Source: Thunnus maccoyii
Taxonomy: Eukaryota; Chordata; Actinopteri; Scombriformes; Scombridae
DNA length: 64,000 bases
Reading direction: 5' to 3'
Assembly (NCBI RefSeq): GCF_910596095.1
Contig: NC_056540.1
Span: forward strand, 10,905,001 to 10,969,000
Positions within the stretch are counted from its first letter, which is position 1, and every line of letters begins with the position of its first letter. This document shows positions 10,801 through 22,523 of the stretch, piece by piece. Made by a program: the position numbers and the translations under genes. The notes below the pieces were generated by a model. That model worked only from the letters and a program-made list of their open reading frames with translations. It searched no databases and was not told the DNA's origin.

Positions 10801-13106
10801 AACCTTAAGAGTGCTGAGAGCAGAGGGGAACATATGTTTGACTGACTGACTGGAGGAGGAGAGGAGAGGAGAGAGGAGAGGAGAGAGGAGAGAGGAGAGA
10901 GGAGAGAGGAGAGAGGAGAGAGGACTGGAGGAGGAGAGGAGAGGAGAGGAGAGGAGAGGAGAGGAGAGGAGAGGAGAGGAGAGGAGAGGATAGGAGAGGA
11001 GAGGGGATGAGAGGAGAGGAGAGGAGAGGAGAGAAGAGGAGAGGAGAGGAGAGGGGATGAGAGGAGAGGAGAGGAGAGGAGAGGAGAGAAGAGGAGAGGA
11101 GAGGAGAGGGGATGAGAGGAGAGGAGAGGAGAGGAGAGAGGAGAGAGGACTGGAGGAGGAGAGGAGAGGAGAGGAGAGGAGAGGAGAGGAGAGGAGAGGA
11201 GAGGGGATGAGAGGAGAGGAGAGGAGAGGAGAGGAGAGGAGAGGAGAGAAGAGGAGAGGAGAGGAGAGGGGATGAGAGGAGAGGAGAGGAGAGGAGAGGA
11301 GAGGAGAGGAGAGAAGAGGAGAGGAGAGGAGAGGGGATGAGAGGAGAGGAGAGGAGAGGAGAGGAGAGGAGAGGTTCTTTCCTCAGCTCTGATGCTTGCT
11401 GTGTTTTATGCCTAAAGCCATAGTACAGACACATGTTACACCACCATCTGCCTGCTGTGACAAAGCTGACACACACACACACACACTCGTACACACACAC
11501 CCACACACACACACAGGGTTAAATACAGTCATACAGTTTCACATACTCAGGTGCAAACCGCATACCACAGGTTGATGGTTGACATGTTATTGATGTGTGT
11601 GTTTGTGTGCGTTCCTGTTTGAGCACATGCTTTTAAATCACAAGAGCTTGTGACAGCTCTCCACACGCTGGCTGCATGTGCTCCCCCTCCTCGTGTCAGC
11701 TGAGAAAAGCATTCTGAAGCTTAACAAAAGAATTCTACGCATTTTCTCAGCAAGTGAACAACTGCAACACCACTCCCGGCACGCACGGCACGGGGACTGG
11801 CAGTCAGGGAAGGCTCGGTACCAGAGGGTTAAGAGTACTGGATGAATAATGTAGTGCCACACAATGACAGGCTAGATTATGAATGATGCAGTAATACCCA
11901 GTTCCTCCTGTAGACACGGGAGGACAGGAAGAGCCCGTCACCATCAGTTCACCGAGCACTTGGCACACATCAACTGGCCTCACTGACAGCTAAGGGACAG
12001 GAGAGGAATTTTTTTGGAAAGAAAAGTCTTTCCTTTGGAGATCAAAGCCTGCCTTGCGAGTCAACCGGTGATAACTTGTAAACACAATGCACAACAAGAA
12101 TGTTCACATGCACACACAGGTGACCAGCCAGCCCTAGGAAAGCCCTGATTCAGCTGACAGAGGATCATGGTCAGAGTCAGCTGATACAAGGTCAGCTTAG
12201 CATCATGGCAGGCCCCGGGCCGGTGTAAGATAAGTATGACAGGAGCCCTCGGGCTGTCATCCTTATTCGTCATGTGCTGCTGCATCACAGTCAACTTAAC
12301 TCCATGACACCAACCAACCAAACAGTGGCTAGGTCAGAATCCTCCAGCGCCATAGGTTTCCTGCTCCTCCAATGAACATGTTAGAAGACAGGTGGACTTT
12401 TATGAAGAGGCAACAGCTGAAAGCCTGGGTGGTCTCCCGAGAGAGGTCAAATAACTGTTCTTTAAATTGTTTTTTTTTATTTGCTAAGTGCTTTGAGCTA
12501 CAGCTTGTGTATGATATGAGCTATGTAGATAAAAGTGTGTTATTATTATAATTATGATAAAATATTGGTGGTGCGTGGTGATGGTGACAGAAGAGAAGGA
12601 GAAAAGAGATGAAAGAGAAGTGACAGACAGAGAGGAGCAGACATTGGGAGGGCCCAGGCAACAGCTGTTATGTGGATGAAGAATCCCAAAAATGCTCTTC
12701 TATGGATGAACTCTAGACAAATGCTACTTTGACCTCCAGATATACTTAGCTCTCCTATCCCCTCAAAACCTGCTCCAAGTCTATTATAAATAAATATTAA
12801 AAAATACACACTATTTAAAGAGGCATCACATTTTCTGTTTTTTCCCTGAATGTGAAGGAAAATGACAATTTCATATAACTATGAATATTACAATAATTTG
12901 AGGTGATGGGAAACTGTAATTGGGTTAAATCTTGTTTAAAAATCTTTATTATCACCACACTTTCTGTAATCTCTTCCATCATATATTGAGTAAGCTACTA
13001 TTGTTCTGTGGTACTTCTCCTCTCTGCTCTCACCTATAGATATTGTCCTTGCGCGTCAAGTGGAGAGGATAAAGCGCGCAAGAATGGACTTACCACTGGA
13101 ACTCAT
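2573..13106 (-). CDS. ablim3: ablim3, actin-binding LIM protein 3, 5' part only (coding exons 1 and 2)
   Basis: Ablim proteins carry four N-terminal LIM zinc-binding domains and a C-terminal villin headpiece, and link signalling proteins to F-actin. Only the start of the gene is here. Exon 1 (13094-13106) encodes ATG plus three serines and one base of the next codon; exon 2 (2573-2710) encodes the start of LIM domain 1. Joining them gives a protein beginning MSSSAAYHQG, followed by the zinc-ligand region CQRC and then HFHVKCFTC. This fits the N-terminal layout of vertebrate ABLIM3, where a short leader precedes a first LIM with CKGEVVRV. Both junctions are phase 1 and GT-AG. Choosing ablim3 over the ablim1 and ablim2 paralogues rests mainly on its position beside sh3tc2 and adrb2. 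The remaining LIM domains and the headpiece lie beyond the left edge. Confidence 0.87.
2912..3403. repeat. degraded interspersed repeat, possible DNA transposon
   Basis: The left edge reads GCTAGGTTTTCATCCAAATG and the right edge is roughly its inverse (GGTGGATTGAAATGCACCTAA). The 'AGGTTTTCATCCAAA' type of terminus recurs in fish genomes. No coding capacity was seen and the boundaries are approximate. Confidence 0.4.
4851..4880. repeat. (CA)15 microsatellite
   Basis: Uninterrupted CA dinucleotides in ablim3 intron 1. Confidence 0.97.
7665..7945. repeat. interspersed repeat fragment (percomorph type)
   Basis: It contains the recurrent motifs 'ccatagactataaacatgg' and 'gtgacgtcatcca' near the start, and 'ttggcttcagcctcgag' near the end. 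I recognise these as parts of a common fish interspersed repeat. The boundaries are approximate. Confidence 0.45.
8935..9110 (+). repeat. interspersed repeat fragment, one orientation
   Basis: The block includes 'ccagattgccatgaaattt' and 'ccagcaccagcaggaggtc', motifs of a very common percomorph repeat. Related sequence occurs in the opposite orientation at 9760-10120, so two copies, or arms of one larger element, face each other across about 650 bp. Confidence 0.55.
9760..10120 (-). repeat. interspersed repeat, opposite orientation to 8935-9110
   Basis: Read on the minus strand, this holds 'gaaatatctcaacaactgtt', two 'ttggtgatc'-like segments and the 'catgaatatctgtacac' type segment characteristic of the same common teleost repeat. 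The + strand side begins with 'gttagcatgcttac'. No coding capacity is evident. Confidence 0.55.
10278..10304. repeat. (GA)n microsatellite
   Basis: A short GA run with one A interruption inside ablim3 intron 1. Confidence 0.9.
10852..11374. repeat. purine-rich GAGGA pentanucleotide satellite with higher-order spacing
   Basis: About 520 bp of tandem GGAGA-type pentamers with nearly all purines on the + strand. Variant pentamers recur: GGGGATGA begins at 11003, 11053, 11108, 11203, 11268 and 11333, with spacings of 50, 55, 95, 65 and 65 bp, all multiples of five. 'ACTGGAGGAGGA' recurs near 10850, 10923 and 11149. The pattern implies expansion of multi-pentamer blocks. Translation gives an artefactual (LLSSP)n open frame on the minus strand. 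Such a polypurine tract could form triplex DNA. Confidence 0.95.
11470..11515. repeat. interrupted (CA)n microsatellite
   Basis: CA runs broken by 'ctcgta' and 'cc', just beyond the pentanucleotide satellite. Confidence 0.9.
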
Positions 13107-13540
13107 GATGCCCAATGTGTTTCTTATCTAAAACAAAGCCGCTTTGTCGAAAATAATCCCATAAAGCACGAGAAAATCTTCAGCAGTTTTACTCCTTCCA
13201 AATTGTGTGATTAAAAAAATGAATATCCAGTGGACGTAAATGATGCTCCTCACTCTCCGCAACACTGCTCCCAGTCAATTTCTGAGAAGGTGGACAGAGC
13301 CAGAAAGAGGGCTAGAAAAAATATAAGAGGAATAAAAGAAAGCGAGGCTATTTCCAGGGATTATTAATTCCAAACAAAGCTCCTGCTTTTGCTGTGTGGG
13401 AATGTCGGTTGTTTTTTTTTCCAGAGAAACAGTCGCCGGTTAGAACACAATGCTGCTCAGTCGGATTCCACCTTCACATTTTCGCTCGCGGCTGACTCCA
13501 GCTCCGCCGCGCGCGCTCTCCCTGCTGCGGCTTATGCTGT
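13040..13540 (-). promoter_or_regulatory. ablim3: candidate ablim3 5' UTR and CpG-rich promoter
   Basis: CpG dinucleotides cluster here (around 13050-13080 and again at 13475-13530, including CCGCCGCGCGCGC) within otherwise CpG-poor DNA. The cluster lies just upstream of the minus-strand ATG at 13106. No clear TATA box was seen, which suits a CpG-type promoter. The transcription start cannot be placed. Confidence 0.5.
13094..13106 (-). CDS. ablim3: ablim3 coding exon 1 (13-nt coding part, contains ATG)
   Basis: On the minus strand ATG AGT TCC AGT G is followed directly by a consensus donor GTAAGT (13088-13093). The ATG has A at -3, a good Kozak context. The exon ends in phase 1, and its last G joins the CA that opens the next exon to give GCA (Ala), leaving the LIM frame open. 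A pyrimidine-rich AG upstream (13128-13129) could be an acceptor, so the 5' UTR may begin in a further exon. Confidence 0.75.
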
Positions 13541-14446
13541 CAACACACACACAGCAAACCTCTTCCGGTACTCACTTTCAAAGTACGATGAGTGGCCTTG
13601 ATTACTTTTCTGTATCCATGCATTCACGCCACTTAAACAACAGTCTCTTAAAAAAAACAAAAAAAACAAACAAACAAAAAATACTCTTAGTTAAGCCGTA
13701 ATTTACCAATAAAAATATACTAAACCCCCTAATCTAAATGAATGATTCTTTAATTTGTCCACCACTTTGAAAAGGCGAAACCCCTTGAAACACCTTTCAA
13801 ATTTTAATGATCCCCCCCAGACATGTTTTAAGACATATAAAAATGCTCTACTTTGAATAATAATTTGTGTGTGATGTGTTTATTTCCATTTTAAAAAGCT
13901 GCTACTCCTACTACCTCATTGAAAAATCCAGAAGCTATGAATATGCAAATATATTAAACGTTTTACTCAAAAAATGTCTCCTACTTCACTGTTAAGTCCA
14001 TTCTCAGTATTAATGCACTGGATCAAGGCTTCATGTTTCCACATTATATTTGTGTAAGTTGCATATTGGACCACAATTGCCTCCATTTTTTAATTTTTTA
14101 AATTTTATTTGCATACACATGTATAAAATCCAGATAATACAAATAAAAGATGTGACAGGAGAGGTCAAGAAGCCACAGGCTTATGCCTTGGACCTTCCCT
14201 TAACTTAACGGTTATATGCCCTTAACTCAGATTTTTGTTGTGCACAGAAAAAACAGATGAATGTGAGAACAGCCTTCCAGTGTCAAACTCTGCACGTACA
14301 ACATATTGCACAGTGAAGATCAAACATTCAAGTGAAGTAAGAAGTAAGAATGCGCAAAACACATTTGTTGAGTGGTATTTGGGGTTCTCGAAAGACCCAA
14401 ACTAAACCTCTCAGACACACCTTAAATAGCTCCAAATAAGTAATTT

Positions 14447-14482
14447 CAGGGGTAGTGAAGCTCTGATGCTTGACTACCCCTG
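14447..14482. repeat. 15-bp inverted repeat (hairpin)
   Basis: The arms CAGGGGTAGTGAAGC and GCTTGACTACCCCTG pair at 14 of 15 positions around a 6-nt loop. The arms are too short for a typical microRNA precursor unless flanking pairing extends them, which I do not see. Confidence 0.6.
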
Positions 14483-14941
14483 AAGTCAAGGTATTGTTAA
14501 ACTTTATTAGGGGTTCTAAGGAGACTAAAATGAAATCTCCTTAAAATATCTTGATTTCAAAAGCTTATAAAGTACATTTAAAGGGGTACATTTCCCTTTA
14601 ATTTACACATTAGGCTAATGTGTAATGTAGTCTCTTAATTATCTGCCATTAAGAGATAATGCATTGATATAAAAACACTGGTGTATTAGTAGACTCTGTA
14701 CTAATCTTTCTAGATCTAGACTGTAGCTGTCATAATTCAGGTACATCACCTGGCTCTGGACGCCCAGGTAACCATTGACACGCCATTCTGATTTTATTAT
14801 GAAAGCAGATTTGCCTGTGTGCCGGTCTTGCTCTGCCTATCATTGGTTCACTTGACAGATCTGGCTTTTTCTCCTGGGTTAAGCGACGTCACTCTGGGCT
14901 GCTGTGGACGCTTCGGGGACAGATAGACACCAGCTCCATCA

Positions 14942-15194
14942 CACTGCAAAAAGTGTTAAATGTTCAAAAGTCATTAGTCTCAGTCTTAATTTATTATAAG
15001 ACGAGGTGAGTGGTGAGATAGAGACCATCACTGTTTGAATCGTCTTAATTAATTTAGAAATTAGTCGGGCATCATGTTGACACTGAACAGTGTGGCTCAT
15101 ACAGTAACCTTTTCACAAAACTACAAAGAATTCTTGAACTAAATTGTTTTTCTGAAATGACTAGTTGGTGTTTTTCTTTTCTTTTTTTGCAGTG
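14942..15194. mobile_element. possible non-autonomous DNA transposon with CACTGCAAAAA termini
   Basis: The left end is CACTGCAAAAAG and the right end is CTTTTTTTGCAGTG, its inverse. 'CACTGCAAAAA' termini recur on fish MITEs. No clear target-site duplication was found and there is no coding content. Confidence 0.45.
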
Positions 15195-17191
15195 CGGAGC
15201 TGGGCTTATTGCTAAAACTGTTATGACACCGCCCTCTTCTGGAAAATCGACGTAAGCAAATTAGTTAATTGGATTATTGACGGTGGAGTTGCTGAGAGGA
15301 GGCAAGGTTAATTGTGAGACTGTTGACAGACATGCTCCGCTGTTTTTGATAGTAGAAACGCAGTAATTGATTTAACTAGTCTGTAAAGCAATGCCAGACA
15401 TCACAGCTCGTAGACGGGTCTGAGTCGGTCCCAATATTCTCACTGTGTAAATTAATAACAGAACTGTCAAGCATTCTGACTCAATGTTGTTTGTATTGAG
15501 GAGGAGTCACCGTGGAAAGATCTCCATCTAACGGCGAAACACCTGCACATCTACTGTTTTCCAGGCAGTCTGAAGCATTAGTGAGGTCCAATCGTTTGAA
15601 AACAGCTTGAGTTGGTCGACTAAGACAGAAAATTGACATGACATGAATGCATTAAAAGACTTAAATACTATTGTCAAAAGAGGTGAGAAGCCTATTCTCT
15701 AACCTGAAATCTGAACAAGGAATATTAAAAGGTAAAATAAGCAGATGGAAAATGGTGTTTTACATTAAAAAAATCTAAATATATTATTGTGTGATTTATA
15801 TATGTATGCATTTATTTACATTTTATGTATATGTTATTATAAAGATAATAACATGCACTTTCAGTAGCCTTTATACAAAATTCATTTTAGTAGACAATAC
15901 CATCAGGTTCAACTATGCATCAAATCCCGTTTGACTATTTGACAGTCTACTCTTTGTGTGTGCGTGTGCGCGTGTGCTGTTTTTATTACAATGTGTGTCT
16001 GCTGTTTTTATTAAACTAACTGTCTGCCTTGTCCCGTGTCCTGAGGAAGTGCTGGTTCTGAAGCCTGAAGGAAGCTGGACAATGGCGGAATGTGAGAGGC
16101 GCCTCTCTCTCTCCTTCTGCTGCCCTGCACAGTGCTACCTCTTTCATTCTTGAGCTCAGTACTTGTACAAGATGTACTCTCTTTTTCCTTTAATCTGCTT
16201 TACTCCTTCACACCCTTTCATTGTCTTTTTATGTTCAGTTTCGCTCAGGGAGCTTTGAAAAAATATAGTATGGATTTCACTACATAAGAAATAGCCTAGA
16301 TACATACCATGTAGCCTCAGCTTCAACTTAAATCATCAGCTAAGCCCATGTACCAGGTTTGTACCCTTTTTTCCATAAAGAATTGATACTGCTACCGAAA
16401 TGTAAAATGAAATATCACACACCACATTAAAAGTGTCCCATATACTAGTGTTTTTACATGTTTACTGCAGTACGCTATCTGACCTGATCCAGGTCAAAGC
16501 TGATAATGATCAGTATAGACAATGATTTACTGAAATGAACTATCTTGATCGGAGTGTGTGTATGTGTCTGTGGGTGTGACAGTACGTGGGTGGGTGCTTT
16601 GTGGTGTTGGGTGCTGATTGTGCTCCTGTGTCAATCCTACGCTGTGCTTTTGTCCTCCAAACTGATGGGGCAGAAAAACAGGAAGCTGGCCTTCCTGTGC
16701 ACTGAAGGCAGCAGGGCAGGAGGCCACCAGGTCAACACAGTGTTGTCACTGCCTGCAGAGGCACCAGTGCCCCCTAATCAACTATAAAGGCAAACATCCC
16801 CTGATACGTGTTATTACTGGAATAAACCTGCTCGTTGTTGACATCACTCTGTTCCCTCTGATGGAAACTAGTTTCCTAAAGCACACCATTTGTCTTTGAC
16901 ATCAGCATTATAAAACTGCAACACTGAGCACAAATTATACTTTTTTATTAACCGCTGAACACATGATGGAGACATGATCATGTTTTGGTTTTTTTTGCAG
17001 TCCTGGTGTGTTGCCACATTGTATGGCCTAATCAACCACTCAGTGTTTTTCTGTTGGAGGTTGTGTCTTTTGTTTGTCAATCAGCCCATGTGTCCACTGT
17101 CAGTAGCACTGATCAGCAGTATGCTGCATTCTTCACTAACCCTCACAATCCTTGCCCTTTGTCCAGCTACATAGCCAGGGGAGAGTGTACA

Positions 17192-17372
17192 AACACACGC
17201 ACACACACACACAATCTGCCATCCACCCTGTAACGCTATGCTTCTCTCTCCACCCATTCCTGTCTATTTGTAATTTGTTGCTATTCTATACACCCACATT
17301 CCCTCTCTTTTGCTGCCTCACACTCACACACACACACACTCACACATGCACATTCACACACACACACACACA
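17192..17372. repeat. interrupted (CA)n-rich stretch
   Basis: Several CA runs (about 17192-17215, 17325-17342 and 17356-17372) are separated by pyrimidine-rich DNA. They generate long but meaningless open frames. Confidence 0.85.
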
Positions 17373-18145
17373 CTTTTGCAAACAGAGCAGAATAAATGGT
17401 CTGTGTCCCGCAGCCTTGCATAGCAAATTGCATGATCACATGTGCAGTGCAGGGCTGATATTCTGTGTTCAGGGTGACTTTGCCATGGTGCACTGGGGGC
17501 TGGGGATACACAATCAGTTCCAGATTTTATATTTAACTAAGCAGGCAAAAAAAAGAGAAAAAAACACACAAGAAACCAAAGCACCGCTGGCCTGGGGATT
17601 ATTATCTCCCCACACACAGATATAAGGATGGACATGATCCAGAAAGTGAAAGAGTGTCAATGATAGAGAGGTCACTGCTGTACACAGGGAGGTAATGGAG
17701 GAGGTTGTTTTTGCATTGTCATGCAAGCACACAAGGGTATATACTTCACATTTCCAGGTATTTCCATCAGAGGAATGCAGGCAGTGTGAAGTGATGTGTA
17801 GGACAATGAAAATGCACCACACCTTTGGTATGAAGACCAGTGATACCTCAGGTATGGGTTGAACAATTGTACAAACCAGCTGATTGTTGTCGCCTTCAAT
17901 CTGCTGTCATCTTCTGATTGCGGGTGCGTCAAACCAAACTGGTGCGACAGGTGTTGTAGAATGAGGAAATACACTTTTGCTGCTCGAAATGGGAAGAGGA
18001 GTCACATAATTGCCAGAGATTAATAGCTTTTAAAAATAGGTCAAAAATATAATTGCAACCTGACCTCTTTCTACTGTTTCAATCCTCTTATAGGCTCTTA
18101 TGTTTCCAAATTTTTTGACAGAAAGGAAGAGTCTGCGTGTGCATT

Positions 18146-18152
<7 letters not shown>

Positions 18153-18185
<33 letters not shown>

Positions 18186-18200
18186 GAGAGAGAGAGAAAA
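18153..18200. repeat. (GA)n microsatellite
   Basis: GA repeat with a short AAACA interruption, followed 36 bp later by a poly(A) run (about 18236-18255). Confidence 0.93.
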
Positions 18201-18480
18201 CTTGCCCCAAAGAAATGATGGGAGGAGTTACAGCAGCAAAAAAAAAAAAAAAAAAGAAAACTTCCTCAGTCATAGACATGCCGTCTGGGATAGCCTCTGT
18301 AGCGCTCAAAGGCACACACACACTCACACACTCACACACACTCTTACTGACTTACACGCTCTTACTGTGATTTCTTTTTTTCATCTTGCGATTTTGGAGC
18401 GACAGTGGAGAATGACGGCAGTTTCGGCAGCTGTCATTAAAGGCACTTCACCAGTTAAACGGTGAAACACACACCCACTG

Positions 18481-18504
18481 ACACACACACACACACACAC
18501 ACAC
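18481..18504. repeat. (AC)12 microsatellite
   Basis: Uninterrupted AC dinucleotides in the ablim3-sh3tc2 spacer. Confidence 0.93.
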
Positions 18505-20214
18505 GCAGAGATCCATAGATACACGCACATTCTGCCACACTCATGAGGAATGAAGTGAGAGGGGAGAGCTGGCAGCAACACAGAGGTAAGACTTGCTTTT
18601 TTTTTCTACTTTCAACACTTCTGACTTCTCTGTAAGTCTTACTGTATGCAACGAGCCTCATTCTGTTCAAGCAGGTTTAACACCACTGTACTTTGTACTT
18701 GCTCACATAACCATAAAGTTTTTGTCAATCCAATAGGCAGTGACTATCATGAGGTGATTAGAATACTTTATTTAGTGCGCTGGTAGTTTGATAATGCAAG
18801 CAGAGAAGGAAATTTTCACATGATAATCAAACATTTTCTCATGTCTCTACTCCGCTTCTGTCTCTGTTTAGTCTATTTCTAATGAATTAAAGAATGTCAG
18901 ATTGTGGAAATAAAACCAAAGAGCCTGAAAGCTTAATTTGTAGTTATAGTTCCACAATGTTTATTTCAGAGTTGTATAAATGCCGCTATGCAGCAGTGTG
19001 GAATCTCCCTGCAGGGAGCTCTGTCCTAGACACACAGGCATGTGAGTGAGCTAACAGGGGGTTAGTCTAAACTTAGAGCGCATAACCCCTGTCTCATATT
19101 ACTCTCCGCTAACTCTTATACCACATATTCCAAATCTACAAACCCAGATTGCACTCACACACACACACACCTCAAACGACCCTGTTTGTCATGCATTTGA
19201 ACACAGCCAGACAGCGCTGACACCATATGTTTCTTATTAGGTTGAATGTTATTGTCATGGACTGCCGAGTGTCACAATTGCAGCTCGGGCTTTGCTGTGG
19301 CTTCAGACTGTGGGGGGGCTATAAAGTCCCTTATGGCATGTGGTCATTGGGCTTGTGAATCCCCGTCATTAAAGGCAATACACACTGTATTTTTGGCTTG
19401 TTGTGTTCAATCATATGTATTGTTTATGCAAGACTTTAGTAAAGCTGCCCACAGTGTGTGCAGTCATTCAGAAGAGGAAAGGTTTTTAATGCTCCAGCTG
19501 CCAGGAAACAATAGCTAGATCCACAGGTGCACAGTAAAAATGATATTGTGACTTATACTGCATGACCAGAAACACTGCATTGTTGGTATTTTTGTTTTAA
19601 AGTGGATATAGCGTTTGGCGGTTTGGAGACAACTATTGTCCCTCATACAGCTTTTGGTGCTAACAAAGGCCTGGCATGTGACCTGCACATATCAGCCTTG
19701 AGCTGTCTGTGTTTATTAGATTAGATAGAATATGTTGCACTATGGTGAAAGAAGGAGAGGAGTCTAAAGAGTGTCAGGATATGCCTTGACACGCCTCCAG
19801 CCTGTTTACAGCTTTCTGCCTCACAAGATACACATGCACAGATTCAATCATGACCATTCAGCCGCCACATAAACAAGATGAAGAGACTGATCTCAGACAA
19901 GGATATAAGCCACTTTGTCTACAGCATGTCCAAGAAGTGGAACGATCTGGGCACAGAAAAGGAAGAAACAATGCATTTGTTTGCTTGCTGTGATCGGTGA
20001 TTCGATGCAGTGGCGGCTGACACCAGTCATACAATCATGCATCATGTGAGCATCTCTTCTGTAATGTAAAACTTTTTCTTTTCCATCATCACATCAGATC
20101 AGTTGGCTTGCCCATCTTTGCTCACAGTGTAATTAGCAATATGTAGTATTCCTAAACCAGCCATCATTGTTTAGAGAAATTTAAAAGTTTTATCTTGCAG
20201 AGACGATAAAGTCC

Positions 20215-20852
20215 GGGTTCACAGTTTTTCAAGTCTGTCTTAAAACAACAGTCAGATGCCCAACTGATTTTTCTTGCCATAATCATTCCCCCTGTTCATA
20301 ATGGCTATTAGATGATCCTTTCATAATGCACTTACAATGTAAGTGATGGGGGCCAAAATCCACAAGCGTCCTTCTGTGAAAAAATGTATTGAAAAGTTTA
20401 TCTGAAGCTAATATGAAGCTTCAGCATCCAAATGAGTCAAATCAAGTAGATATCTTTCAACGTTACGGTCTTATCAGTGCTAAAGTCCCGCTTTTTTGTT
20501 ACTATACTTCCACTGCAGCTCAACAGGGAAACACTATCCGAGGAAACACAAAGAGGGAATTTTATACTAAAAAGACTGTAAATGTGTCAGATATCCACTT
20601 GATATAACTAACTCAAACTGCTGAAGCCTCATATAAGCTTAAGATAAATGTTTAAATGCATTTTTGCACAAAATGACAATGTGGACACACTGTGGATTTT
20701 GGTTTCCATCACTTACAATGAAAGCGCATTTGAAGGGGATCTTTTTATGGCCAGTATGAACAGGAGGAATGATCACAGCAAGGAAAACCTCTTTCAGTGT
20801 TCATATGGGCACCTGACTGTTGTTTTAAGATATATTTAAAATTTCTGAACCC
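20215..20852. mobile_element. 638-bp non-autonomous element with long imperfect terminal inverted repeats
   Basis: The left end begins GGGTTCACAG and contains CTTAAAACAACAGTCAG. The right end, read inversely, begins GGGTTCAGAA and contains the same CTTAAAACAACAGTCAG. Pairing continues for about 130 bp on each side: 'cctgttcata' and 'ttacaatgtaagtgatgg' on the left have inverse partners on the right. The centre includes 'aagtttatctgaagctaata', familiar from percomorph repeats. There is no transposase and no clear target duplication, so the superfamily is unassigned. Confidence 0.7.
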
Positions 20853-22497
20853 ATCCTTTATGCATCAATGAGTTTCTCCTATTTTGGGTAAGCACGAAAA
20901 TAGTATTTCTCCGAAAGTGAACAATAGACAGTAGTTGACTCACAGTGGTGGTATCAGTAAGGCTGGTGGTAAAGGGAAGTGAGAATGAGGCTAAAAATAA
21001 TGAACTAGTTGGGGTCTATGTGTACCAGTCATGTTACTACCAATACTGTGACCATTCATCAAAGAGGATAAACACTAAGTCTAACGTTTATTCAAAATAT
21101 AGAAATAAGGTTTCCTTCATTATCAAATTACATTTCATTTCTAAAGTAGCTTACTCAAACAAATTCCATTTGCTTTTACATAAGAAATAATAAAGCTTGA
21201 AATTCAGTATTGGTTATTATATTTCTGTGTGCAAGGCAGGAGATGAGCTTCTTCAATGCAGCAAGAAAATTCAGCCATTTTACTCTAAATGTAATTTTAT
21301 TTTACCATCAGTAATCTGAAGACTTAGATGCCCACTTTCCATTTATTTTGGTTGCTTCATCCATCCACAGTATTACATTAAGTGACATGACAGGCTAGGC
21401 TAATCTTCATAACTATATTTTAGAATATTCTCATATTAAAGCCACTATGTGTATTTAAACCGTGTGTTTTATCCAGCTTTATCTTTTTCTTTGTCCTGTC
21501 ACAGTGTATAGTGAGATATTTTCTGTACTCAACAGTGCATTTATGGTATCCACCAGTAAAATATCAGAGTATTGTATCACTCTGTACATCCTACTGAGAG
21601 CTTCTTTACATAAAGATGATAACATTTGTTTGCCAGTTGGCCGCTACATGTCCTCATACATTAGTGCATGAACATTATCAGTAATATATGATTATGACAC
21701 ACCCAGATCAGGAACATCACACTTAGTGTGGTGTTAAATATTGGCACTAATTGGATGTTTTGTTTCCACCTAAGTGAGCATATTGTGCTACTTACCAACC
21801 AGTTACATGGTGATGGTTATGTTATGCCTCTGTCTGCAGACTGGATGCTGTAGAGAACATCATAATATCAGTCGTTTTTTACCCTTTTAAAGCAATACTA
21901 AGAAATTCTCCAAGGGAGCCATTGCTGCATTACAGGCTATTCCCTTCTCAGATAGTAAAAGGTCATATAAGGTCATTCATTCTGACCTTCCCATGGCAGC
22001 AAATTCTGTAGAGTATAAGAATCCCTATTTTATATTTACACCATTTGGAACCTTGAACAATGAAAAACTGGACGCTCCCACCACCTAATCTCATAAATCC
22101 ATTTTGTACCTCCATATTTTTGCTTCATGGTGACCTAACAGTGCAGGATGATGTCACTCTGGTGTGCTGATGCTATATCGTCTGTCTGTTACTCATCTGA
22201 TGGCTGAGAGCAGAGTTGTGATGTGGATAAACTGATCCTCGATCTATGGCACCAGGCAACTCTCACTCCCCCCTCCCTGTGACCTTGAAGCCTGTCCCTC
22301 CGTGGCATTGCCTTACAGTGGATCAGCAATACATTATCTGAGCAACACACACAAAAGACACACACATTGTCTTTGTGACACACATTCTGTGCATATTTTC
22401 ACACAGGGAAACTCTCTCTGAGGCCTGCCCCCCACACACTCATACCAATCGCAGAGAGTGCTTTGTGCTTTCACTGACTGACTGGGCAGCGACTGAA

Positions 22498-22523
22498 GAG
22501 AGAGAGAGGGAGAGAGAGAGAGG
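22498..22523. repeat. (GA)n microsatellite
   Basis: GA-rich run about 470 bp before the sh3tc2 start codon. Confidence 0.85.

Larger units (their letters stand above)
2711..13093 (-). other. ablim3: ablim3 intron 1 (10.4 kb)
   Basis: A single long intron separates the 13-nt coding part of exon 1 from the first LIM exon. It holds several degraded interspersed repeats, a (CA)15 microsatellite, a GA tract and the purine-rich pentanucleotide satellite, listed separately. GC-richer unique blocks near 6400-6600 and 11880-12330 could be regulatory. No other coding exon is convincing on either strand. Confidence 0.75.

Noticed and set aside
10805..11512. 235-codon minus-strand ORF made of LLSSP repeats
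   Set aside because: It is the translation of the GAGGA satellite, whose five-base unit stays open in several frames, plus an adjacent CA repeat. No domain, and it lies within the ablim3 intron.
17152..17625. 157-codon + strand ORF
   Set aside because: Its His/Thr-rich composition comes from CA repeats. No homology recognised and no splice context.
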